From Nitrospina sp. (lineage in GTDB: Bacteria; Nitrospinota; Nitrospinia; Nitrospinales; Nitrospinaceae), in NCBI GenBank assembly GCA_004357365.1, contig SMVT01000043.1, forward strand, positions 1 to 12,584: a DNA stretch of 12,584 nucleotides, in the 5' to 3' direction. The stretch's first letter is position 1; every line of letters starts with the position of its first letter. The translations under genes were made by a program, and so were the position numbers. Of this stretch, positions 7,498-12,584 are shown in pieces. The notes beneath the pieces were generated by a model. It had not been told where the DNA came from, made no database searches, and saw only the letters and a list, made by a program, of their open reading frames with translations.

Positions 7498-8990
7498 GGC
7501 AGAAGCCCCCTTCCCGCCAGGCCGATGGCCTTGAGCATGGCCCGTCCCTTGTTCATGGTTTCCTCGAATTCATTGTCCGGAACCGAGTCGGCGACAATCC
7601 CCGCGCCGACGCCGAGGTAACCGACCTGATCCTTCACCACCAGTGTGCGGATGGCGATGGCGGTATCCATATTGCCCGAAAAGCTGATGTATCCGACCGC
7701 TCCGGCATAGATTCCGCGGCGCGTCGGTTCCAACTCGTCGATGATTTCCATAGCGCGAATCTTGGGCGCGCCGGACACCGTGCCCGCTGGGAACGCCGCT
7801 TTCAGTACGTCGAAACAGTCGAGTCCTTTCTTCAACCGGCCGCGCACGTTGGACGCGATATGCATGACGTGGGAATAGCGCTCGATGGTGAATTTTTCGT
7901 TCACTTCGACCGAGTTGATCTGCGCCACCCGGCCCAAGTCGTTGCGGCCGAGATCGACCAGCATGATGTGTTCGGCCAACTCCTTTTCGTCCTGCAACAG
8001 ATCCTTTTCCAAATATTGGTCCTCGGCTTCATTTTGGCCACGCTTGCGCGTTCCGGCGATGGGGCGGACCTCCACCTGATCCCCTTCCAGACGGACCAGA
8101 ACCTCCGGCGACGAACCGACCACCTGGACGTCGTCAAAATTCAGGTAATACATATAGGGCGAGGGATTGATCGTCCGCAGGGCCCGGTAAATGGTAAACG
8201 GGTCCTGCTGAATATCGAACTTGAGGCGCTGCGACAATACCACCTGAATGGCATCGCCCTCATGGATATAGCGTTTGGCCTTGACCACCGCCTCTTTGAA
8301 CTGCTCCTTCGCGAAATTGGATTCGATGCGCGGGTCCTCTTCCACCGGGGAGTCCGTGGGCCTGTCCGGGGTATTGGGAACGGGCTGGCGCAGTTTCTTT
8401 TCCAGGGCGTCGATCTGGGCGGTGGTTTCTTTATAAACTTCTGCCAGGTCGCGTCCTTCGGTATGGGCGTTGGACACCACCTTGATCGTCTGGTTGACAT
8501 TGTCGAAAATCAGCAGGGTATCGGTGATGACGAAAACCGAATCGGGAATGTCCAGATCGTCTTCGGTCTCGTCCGGCAGGTTTTCGAAATAGCGCACCAT
8601 GTCGTAACTGATGAAACCCACCGCGCCGCCGGAAAACCGCGGCAGACCCGGCGTGTCCACCGGCTGGTACCGGGACAGAATGTCCTTGAGGACGGACAGC
8701 GGAACCGCGCCGTCGATGTTTTTCCTTTCCGTGACGCCGTGGTTACGGACGGTGACGGTCAACCCTTTGGTCTCGATGATGATGGACGGGTTACATCCCA
8801 GGAAACAGTAGCGCGCCCATTTGTCCCCGCCCTCGACACTTTCGAGCAGAAAGGAGTAGGGTTCGCCGCCGATTTTCATGTAGGCGGAAACCGGGGTGTC
8901 GAGATCGGCTAGGATTTCCTTGTATACCGGAATCAGGTTGCCCTGTTTGGCGCTCTCCTTGAATTCCTCGAATGTCGGTTTGTAGGCCAT
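7494..8990 (-). CDS. trpE: Anthranilate synthase component I
   Basis: Commits chorismate to tryptophan by forming anthranilate with ammonia from TrpG. The product has 498 residues, normal for TrpE. The N-terminal domain contains the feedback-inhibition motif LLES at 48-51, but the serine expected after ten more residues is Cys62 (context RYCFLG). The chorismate-binding domain has PIAGTRKRG (310-318), LVDLGRNDLGRV (344-355), RYSHVMHIAS (371-380), AFPAGTVSGAPK (399-410) and GYLGVGAGIVADS (457-469), all typical and intact. The ATG at 8990 has only a weak ribosome binding site (GAG in TTGAGCG); it follows the T-run of a terminator-like hairpin by 11 bases. A promoter and leader precede it, so expression is probably controlled by attenuation as well as feedback. 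Confidence 0.98.
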   Translation of the reverse strand: MAYKPTFEEFKESAKQGNLIPVYKEILADLDTPVSAYMKIGGEPYSFLLESVEGGDKWARYCFLGCNPSIIIETKGLTVTVRNHGVTERKNIDGAVPLSVLKDILSRYQPVDTPGLPRFSGGAVGFISYDMVRYFENLPDETEDDLDIPDSVFVITDTLLIFDNVNQTIKVVSNAHTEGRDLAEVYKETTAQIDALEKKLRQPVPNTPDRPTDSPVEEDPRIESNFAKEQFKEAVVKAKRYIHEGDAIQVVLSQRLKFDIQQDPFTIYRALRTINPSPYMYYLNFDDVQVVGSSPEVLVRLEGDQVEVRPIAGTRKRGQNEAEDQYLEKDLLQDEKELAEHIMLVDLGRNDLGRVAQINSVEVNEKFTIERYSHVMHIASNVRGRLKKGLDCFDVLKAAFPAGTVSGAPKIRAMEIIDELEPTRRGIYAGAVGYISFSGNMDTAIAIRTLVVKDQVGYLGVGAGIVADSVPDNEFEETMNKGRAMLKAIGLAGRGLLP

Positions 8991-9001
8991 AAACGCTCAA
9001 T

Positions 9002-9025
9002 AAAAAAAGCACAGCGAAACTGTGC
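9002..9025 (-). terminator. Terminator hairpin just before trpE (likely attenuator)
   Basis: On the minus strand GCACAG (9025-9020), a five-base loop TTTCG and CTGTGC (9014-9009) are followed at once by seven T (9008-9002), the form of a rho-independent terminator. It lies 11 bases before the trpE ATG and downstream of the promoter at 9081-9109, where termination would reduce trp transcription. It could alternatively end read-through from the propeller gene upstream, but its position after the promoter favours attenuation. Confidence 0.75.
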
Positions 9026-9064
9026 CCGGATGGTCCGCGACTCTCAAAAGTCATCACAATTTCA
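9015..9064 (-). promoter_or_regulatory. Possible antiterminator pairing in the trp leader
   Basis: On the minus strand TGAAATTGTG (9064-9055) can pair with CACAGTTTCG (9024-9015) over ten positions, two of them G-U. The second segment contains most of the 5' arm and the loop of the terminator, so the two structures exclude one another. Between them lie two small hairpins (GACT...AGTC and CGGA-CCA-TCCG). The leader has no Trp codon downstream of the expected transcription start, and no plausible Trp-rich leader peptide. What would choose between the structures is unknown. Not tested by folding software. Confidence 0.45.
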
Positions 9065-9080
9065 ATAGGTTAGTTTCCAG

Positions 9081-9109
9081 ACTTTATCATTTCGGATGAA
9101 AAGGGTCAA
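9081..9109 (-). promoter_or_regulatory. Sigma-70-type promoter of the trp operon
   Basis: On the minus strand TTGACC (9109-9104; five of six with TTGACA) is separated by 17 bases from TAAAGT (9086-9081; four of six with TATAAT). Transcription would start near 9074, giving a leader of about 85 bases before trpE. No obvious TrpR operator was recognised. Confidence 0.6.
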
Positions 9110-9128
9110 GGAGTTTGAAAACGGCGGG

Positions 9129-9146
9129 GACGGCCCCGGAGCCGTC
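9129..9146. other. GC-rich hairpin after the propeller gene
   Basis: GACGGC and GCCGTC (arms 9129-9134 and 9141-9146) enclose six bases, 33 bp after the stop of the propeller gene at 9179. On the minus strand a short T-run (TTTT) occurs only about nine bases later, so it is at best a weak terminator for that gene. It could also be a dispersed palindrome. Confidence 0.4.
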
Positions 9147-9178
9147 TCTTAAACCTAAAAGTTTCAACCCTTAAGAAA

Positions 9179-10003
9179 CTACTCGACGGCGGTCCAGTCT
9201 TCCCCGTTCCAGTGCAGGATGAGGCCGTTGTCGCCGACTGCGTACATATTTTCTTCGGAGCTCCCCCAGATGGCGGTCAGGTATTCTTCGGTGTTGGATT
9301 CGATGCGGGTCCACTGATCGCCGTCGAGAAACATGATCATGCCCAGGTCGCCGATGGCAAAGACAAACTCCGCGCTGGGTCCCCAGATGTCGAGGAAGAA
9401 TTCCATGGTCTGCGAGGGCATTTCCTTGAACTCGGCGCCGTTGAAATGGATGATCGTGCCGTCGGACCCGCAGAAGTACATGTTGTCCGAACCGAATCCG
9501 CAAATGCTGTACAACTCGGCGTTGGAGTTGAAGGTGAGCCGTTCCCAATGGTCGTCGACCAGGCGCAGGACCAGTCCGTCGAACCCGACGGCGTACATGC
9601 AATCTTCGTTGCCCCACAGGGCGGCGACGTCGGTATTGGTTCCGGAGCGCATGAACTTCCACTGGGAGCCGTTCCAGTGGGCGATCTTTCCCAGCCGGCA
9701 ACCGGCATAGATATCGTCCGGTCCCCGGCCCCAGATACCGGACATGGGAGGAAAGCTATCCGTATCCTCCGGCTTCCACTGCTTGCCGTCGTAATGCAGA
9801 ATTTTGCCGTCGGTGCACACCCCGTACAGATTGTCCGGCGCACTTCCCCACATCCGCTTCATGGTCCAGCGTCCGCCGGAATCCATTTTCGTCCATTGCT
9901 TGCCGTCGAAATGCAGGATGGTGCCCTCGGCGCCGCCGATGAACACATTGTCTTCCCCGAATCCGTAGATGGACAGCAAGTGACTGGTGGTCAGACTGCT
10001 CAT
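9179..10003 (-). CDS. Signal-less seven-repeat beta-propeller protein (copy A)
   Basis: The product has 274 residues and consists almost wholly of seven repeats of 35-40 residues (about 8-45, 46-85, 86-124, 125-162, 163-200, 201-239, 240-274). The consensus is IWGSSxDNMYAVGDxGTILHFDGKQWTxM, which fits a four-stranded blade, so a seven-bladed propeller is expected. Similar WG...YAVG...GTILH..G..W repeats are known to me from long exported proteins of myxobacteria and relatives; here there is no signal peptide or membrane segment, so the protein should be cytoplasmic. Blade 4 is degenerate in its third strand. It has 14 tryptophans. The ATG at 10003 has a good ribosome binding site (GGGAG, six bases upstream). 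The gene is paralogous to 10166-11002 and lies 188 bp upstream of trpE. No catalytic motif is visible; function unknown, binding or scaffolding is a guess. Confidence 0.88.
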   Translation of the reverse strand: MSSLTTSHLLSIYGFGEDNVFIGGAEGTILHFDGKQWTKMDSGGRWTMKRMWGSAPDNLYGVCTDGKILHYDGKQWKPEDTDSFPPMSGIWGRGPDDIYAGCRLGKIAHWNGSQWKFMRSGTNTDVAALWGNEDCMYAVGFDGLVLRLVDDHWERLTFNSNAELYSICGFGSDNMYFCGSDGTIIHFNGAEFKEMPSQTMEFFLDIWGPSAEFVFAIGDLGMIMFLDGDQWTRIESNTEEYLTAIWGSSEENMYAVGDNGLILHWNGEDWTAVE

Positions 10004-10065
10004 TTAAAACTCCCTTTAAAATATATAAACCTTATGTATTGCACCTTGCTCCATTTTTTGCAGTG

Positions 10066-10081
10066 GCTCGATTGATCGAGC
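10066..10081. other. Perfect 7-bp dyad upstream of propeller A
   Basis: GCTCGAT (10066-10072) and ATCGAGC (10075-10081) form a near-continuous dyad with a two-base centre, 63 bp before the propeller A start. It is followed by a T4 run only on the plus strand, so it is not a terminator for the minus-strand genes. It could be an operator for a dimeric regulator, or a chance palindrome. Confidence 0.35.
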
Positions 10082-10093
10082 GCTTTTAAAACC

Positions 10094-10129
10094 AACCCCT
10101 CCTCAGTCCTCCCCTTGATAAGGGGAGGA
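10094..10129. repeat. 36-nt palindromic element, single copy
   Basis: Starts AACCCCTCCTCAGT and ends in a hairpin of ten-base arms (TCCTCCCCTT and AAGGGGAGGA, loop GAT). It matches 34 of 36 bases with the right half (11113-11148) of the element before propeller B. It lies between the two propeller genes, downstream of B. No T-run follows on the minus strand, so it is not a typical terminator. Probably a REP-like dispersed element. Confidence 0.75.
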
Positions 10130-10165
10130 AGAATCAAGCCGAACTCAGATTCTTCTACTCATGGC

Positions 10166-11002
10166 TTATAACGACAGATCGTTCCATTGTTTGCCATCGT
10201 AGCGCAGAACAGTGCCATTTTCCCCACAGGCATAGACTTTGTCCGGACCCAACCCCTGCACCTTGGTGAGGTAATTGTCGTTGCCCGATTCCATGGGGCT
10301 CCACCGTTTGCCGTCGTAATGAAGGATGATGGCATTGTCCCCGACCGCGAAAATATGGTCGTCCGAGGTTCCCCAAACAGCCAAAAGGTATTCCTGGGTG
10401 CCGGATTCCATGGGTTGCCATTCCTCGCCGTCGAAATGCAGGATGGTGCCCTCGGACCCGACGACGTAGACGCTGTTGTTGCTCGTGCCCCAGACGCCAT
10501 AGAGGGAAACGGTCTCTTCGGTTAATTCCTCCCGGCGCTGAAAGTTTTTGCCGTCATAGAACCGGTAAATGCCTTCGCCGCCGACCGCGTGGATATGTTC
10601 GATATCTGCTCCCCAGAATCCGAACAGGTCGTGGATGGTTCCGGGTTCGCGGTATTCCCAGTTCTTGCCGTTCCAAAACAACACGCGTCCCCCCACCCCG
10701 AATGTGAAAAGATGCTCCGAGTCATACCCGTAGACCGAGTTGAGCGAGTCGTAATTCCCGGTATCGAGCGGCTTCCAGTCCTTACCGTCAAAGTGGATCA
10801 CCACGCCGCCGACGCCCACCGCGTAAATATCTTTTTCATGCGCGGCCCAGATGCCCATCAGGGGATTGGCGTTTTCGGTGCGCATGGGGGTCCATTCTTC
10901 CCCGTCATAATGCTGGGGAATGCCGTCTTTCCCGACCACGTAAATGCTGTCTTCCCGGAGAGGACAGATGTCCAGCAGATCCGGTTTTTCGCCTGTAAAC
11001 AT
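10166..11002 (-). CDS. Signal-less seven-repeat beta-propeller protein (copy B)
   Basis: The product has 278 residues with seven repeats (about 8-45, 46-84, 85-123, 124-163, 164-203, 204-243, 244-278) of the same design as the neighbouring gene: VWGTSxDxIFAVGxxGTILHFDGEEWxPMESGT. The first repeat starts at residue 8, leaving no room for a signal peptide, so a cytoplasmic seven-bladed propeller is expected. Blade 4 is atypical (HAVGGEGIYRFYDGKNF). It has 11 tryptophans, mostly at the two structural positions of each repeat. The ATG at 11002 is preceded by GGGAG at very short spacing and by AAGGTG further up. A candidate promoter lies at 11192-11219, beyond an inverted repeat. The tandem arrangement with copy A indicates duplication of the gene, followed by clear divergence. 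Function unknown. Confidence 0.87.
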   Translation of the reverse strand: MFTGEKPDLLDICPLREDSIYVVGKDGIPQHYDGEEWTPMRTENANPLMGIWAAHEKDIYAVGVGGVVIHFDGKDWKPLDTGNYDSLNSVYGYDSEHLFTFGVGGRVLFWNGKNWEYREPGTIHDLFGFWGADIEHIHAVGGEGIYRFYDGKNFQRREELTEETVSLYGVWGTSNNSVYVVGSEGTILHFDGEEWQPMESGTQEYLLAVWGTSDDHIFAVGDNAIILHYDGKRWSPMESGNDNYLTKVQGLGPDKVYACGENGTVLRYDGKQWNDLSL

Positions 11003-11071
11003 AACTCCCGTTCACCTTTCTCGATACCTTTAAGAACTTTTCCTTCCGGATGAGATCATTTGCAATCCCTT

Positions 11072-11148
11072 TCCCCTCCTTACCAAGGAGGGGATACAGG
11101 GGAGGTTATGATAACCCCACCTCAGTCCTCCCCTTGGTAAGGGGAGGA
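11072..11148. repeat. Inverted dimer of the 36-nt palindromic element
   Basis: Two halves face each other: 11072-11107 (hairpin arms CCCCTCCTT and AAGGAGGGG, loop ACC) and 11113-11148 (arms CCTCCCCTT and AAGGGGAGG, loop GGT). The centre is a 13-bp palindrome GGTTATGATAACC (11104-11116). The halves agree at about 27 of 36 positions, and differences in the stems occur in both arms so that pairing is kept. It lies between the LRR gene and propeller B, in the presumed 5' leader of B. The paired form resembles the BIME arrangement of REP sequences. Confidence 0.75.
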
Positions 11149-11191
11149 GGATATTGGATCCAGCGCCACGCTTGACGGTGGGGAGCCTTTT

Positions 11192-11219
11192 ATTGTAACC
11201 GAAACCGGAGGCGACTCAA
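11192..11219 (-). promoter_or_regulatory. Candidate promoter of the propeller genes
   Basis: On the minus strand TTGAGT (11219-11214) and TACAAT (11197-11192; five of six with TATAAT) are spaced by 16 bases. The transcript would begin near 11185 and pass through the palindromic dimer before reaching propeller B, giving a long leader of about 180 bases. The same spacer between the LRR stop and this promoter also has the 9-mer GCAGGAAAG twice, 16 bases apart (11255 and 11271), of unknown meaning. Confidence 0.45.
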
Positions 11220-11286
11220 TTAAAAGGATGACGAAGAGCGGAAAATTTTTAATGGCAGGAAAGTTTTTCAGCAGGAAAGATGAGCC

Positions 11287-12186
11287 TCAGGCGGCTTCCC
11301 CGCCCTGTCCCAGGCGGAACACCACGTTGTCCAGGTTGGGGAGATTGGGGGAGTTCTGGAGTAATTCCTGTACCTCGTCGCTGATGTCATTATGAATCAG
11401 CACCAGGCTTTTCAGATTTTTGAGATGTTTGGATTCCGCAATGGCGCGGGCGCCTTCGTCGGTGATCTCGCATTCGTACAAATCGAGCAGGGTGATGTTT
11501 TGCATCATTTCCGAATTGGCGATAGCCTGGATACCCCGGTTGCCAATGGGGTTGAAGGTCATCGTCAACTGTTCCAGGTTTTTGAGGGTTTCTGAATGGG
11601 CCAGAGCTATGGCTCCCCCGGTTTCGATGAAGTTCCAGTTTAGATTGAGCTCGGTTAACTTGGACAAATTGGAAGACCGGGCGATGGCGATCGCTCCCTC
11701 GTCTGAGATATTATTGCGGTACAGGGACAACTGGGTGAGGCGCGTCAGACTTTTGGAAGTGGCGATGGCAACCGCCCCTTCGTCTCCCAGACCGTCACCC
11801 ACCCACAGGGAAACCAGGTTCCCCAGAATATTGGATTCCGCCATGGCCTTGGCGCCCTCCGACGACACCTTGTTGTCGCTGAGGATCAACTCGGAAAGGT
11901 TCAGCATGGATTTGGATTTGGCCATGGCTTTGACGCTATCATCCGTCACCTCATTTTTAAACAGGTTAAGGACGGTCAAATTTTTCATGGCCGGGCATTC
12001 GAGAATCGCCCGCAGTCCATCATCGCCGATTTCGTTGAACTCGAGAAACAGCGCAGTGATGCCCTTGATCTCACCGCTTTTCATGATCTCAACGATATCT
12101 TCGTCCTTCAGTTCCTTTTCCCGCAAATCGAGTTCGCTGTCTTTGATATTGAGGCCTTCTTTGACCAACTCTGCCGTATCGACCAT
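11287..12186 (-). CDS. Cytoplasmic leucine-rich-repeat protein (RI-like, 27-residue repeats)
   Basis: The product has 299 residues without a signal peptide or membrane segment. After a short acidic N-terminus it is built of ten leucine-rich repeats beginning near residues 17, 43, 70, 97, 124, 150, 177, 204, 231 and 258, with a short cap. The pattern is LxxLxLxxNxIxDEGAxAIAxSxxLxN with a strict 27-residue period, the ribonuclease-inhibitor type; such horseshoes usually bind other proteins. The repeat at 124-149 is one residue short and reads LWVGDGLGDEG where an Asn is expected in the ladder. The exported protein at 918-1706 is a clear paralogue. The ATG at 12186 has AAGGA close upstream, and a good promoter lies at 12232-12259. 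The gene is divergent from the MoxR gene. No enzymatic domain; function unknown. Confidence 0.88.
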   Translation of the reverse strand: MVDTAELVKEGLNIKDSELDLREKELKDEDIVEIMKSGEIKGITALFLEFNEIGDDGLRAILECPAMKNLTVLNLFKNEVTDDSVKAMAKSKSMLNLSELILSDNKVSSEGAKAMAESNILGNLVSLWVGDGLGDEGAVAIATSKSLTRLTQLSLYRNNISDEGAIAIARSSNLSKLTELNLNWNFIETGGAIALAHSETLKNLEQLTMTFNPIGNRGIQAIANSEMMQNITLLDLYECEITDEGARAIAESKHLKNLKSLVLIHNDISDEVQELLQNSPNLPNLDNVVFRLGQGGEAA

Positions 12187-12231
12187 AATCCTTTTTTGCC
12201 CTCTTTTTTTTGGAATGAGTATAAGAGGACT

Positions 12232-12259
12232 ATTTTAGAAAATCGAACTGTTTTGTAAA
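12232..12259 (-). promoter_or_regulatory. Sigma-70-type promoter of the LRR gene
   Basis: On the minus strand TTTACA (12259-12254; five of six with TTGACA), a 16-base spacer and TAAAAT (12237-12232; five of six with TATAAT). The start of transcription would be near 12225, giving a leader of about 40 bases with AT-rich sequence before the ATG at 12186. Confidence 0.6.
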
Positions 12260-12302
12260 GGGTTAATTTTAAAAGATCGAAGCCACCGCTTGTAGGAAGG
12301 CA

Positions 12303-12364
12303 GGGAGGTTGATATGATATGCCAACCTTCAATCCGCCTGGCAGCGCATTAGGAGGTTGGTTTT
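12303..12364 (+). promoter_or_regulatory. Overlapping inverted repeats before the moxR-like gene
   Basis: Three segments on the plus strand compete: GGAGGTTG (12304-12311), CCAACCTTC (12322-12330) and GGAGGTTGG (12352-12360), the last followed by TTTTCTT. The second can pair with the first or with the third (nine pairs, one G-U), like an antiterminator/terminator switch. Alternatively, a promoter TTGTAG (12290-12295), 17 bases, TATGAT (12313-12318) puts the first dyad around the -10 box, where it would act as an operator; then only the terminator-like hairpin would be transcribed. Sequence alone does not decide. Confidence 0.4.
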
Positions 12365-12409
12365 CTTGACCTTAAACTTGAAATCACCTTCACTCAAAAA
12401 ACTGTTTCA

Positions 12410-12584
12410 ATGACCCGGAATATCGAAGAAATCACCCAAACCGTCAAAGAAGCCAGCTGGTTTATCCCGAACATAATTCGGGAAATGGAGCGGGTGCTGG
12501 TGGGCCAGAGCTACCTGATCGACCGGCTGATCCTGGGCCTGTTGACGGGGGAACACATTCTGTTGGAAGGGGTTCCCGGACTGG
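12410..12584 (+). CDS. MoxR-type AAA+ ATPase (N-terminal part only)
   Basis: The first 58 codons of a gene that continues beyond the right edge. The peptide starts MTRNIEEIT, then has the MoxR-typical segment REMERVLVGQ (24-33), a helix ending in LILGLLTGEHILLEG (40-54) and the start of the Walker A motif as GVPGL (54-58). MoxR ATPases act as chaperone-like factors, often with DUF58 and von Willebrand A-domain proteins encoded downstream; such genes would be expected just outside the window. The ATG at 12410 is the only ATG in frame near the conserved start; no strong ribosome binding site precedes it. It is transcribed away from the LRR gene. Confidence 0.9.
   Translation, partial: MTRNIEEITQTVKEASWFIPNIIREMERVLVGQSYLIDRLILGLLTGEHILLEGVPGL

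Noticed and set aside
7860..8912. Plus-strand open frame of 350 codons opposite trpE
   Set aside because: Shadow of trpE with no recognisable domain and no promoter or ribosome binding site pattern.
8791..9054. Open frame starting in the trp leader as a possible trp leader peptide
   Set aside because: It has no ribosome binding site, no Trp cluster, and runs far into trpE out of frame; a leader peptide should be short and stop before the terminator.
9212..10075. Plus-strand open frame of 287 codons opposite propeller A
   Set aside because: Its apparent repeats simply mirror the propeller repeats of the other strand.
10094..11148. Palindromic repeats as CRISPR repeats or typical terminators
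   Set aside because: There are only three copies, without regular spacers, and no adjoining T-runs on the minus strand.
11420..12238. Plus-strand open frame of 272 codons opposite the LRR gene
   Set aside because: Serine/arginine-rich mirror of the LRR repeats; no independent coding evidence.
1..12584. tRNA, rRNA, insertion sequences, phage genes or attachment sites
   Set aside because: None recognised by reading both strands; almost all the window is covered by the listed genes, and no gap exceeds 300 bases.

Overview
The window (about 56% G+C by eye) carries a complete seven-gene tryptophan operon on the minus strand, flanked on both sides by repeat-protein genes. Protein similarities, as far as they can be judged by reading, suggest a Gram-negative bacterium of the Nitrospinota or former-Deltaproteobacteria type. 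That placement is an inference from general resemblance (unfused trpEGDCFBA, RI-type LRR proteins, WG-type propeller repeats, dispersed GC-rich palindromes) and is not secure.

Layout from right to left, which is the direction of minus-strand transcription. A MoxR-type AAA+ ATPase starts at 12410 on the plus strand and runs off the right edge. Divergent from it is a cytoplasmic leucine-rich-repeat (LRR) protein (11287-12186). Then come two paralogous seven-repeat beta-propeller proteins without signal peptides (10166-11002 and 9179-10003), with a 36-nt palindromic element as an inverted dimer before the first and a monomer between them. Next is a promoter, a leader with a terminator hairpin that looks like an attenuator, and trpE-trpG-trpD-trpC-trpF-trpB-trpA (8990 down to 2458). 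Ten bases after trpA follows a family 2 glycosyltransferase (1764-2447), then an exported LRR protein paralogous to the upstream one (918-1706), then an exported NHL-repeat protein that runs off the left edge (1-853).

The trp genes encode every step from chorismate to tryptophan: anthranilate synthase (TrpE/TrpG), phosphoribosyl transfer (TrpD), isomerisation (TrpF), indole-glycerol-phosphate formation (TrpC) and tryptophan synthase (TrpB/TrpA). Adjacent genes overlap or are separated by at most 12 bases, so one transcript with translational coupling is likely. The visible catalytic residues are intact. The leader lacks Trp codons but has a strong hairpin plus T-run next to trpE and a 10-bp competing pairing, so any attenuation would not follow the classical Trp-leader-peptide scheme.

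The least familiar part is 9179-12186: three consecutive genes for small, signal-less, almost purely repeat-built proteins (LRR, propeller, propeller). Their function cannot be read from sequence; a protein-binding or scaffold role is only a guess.
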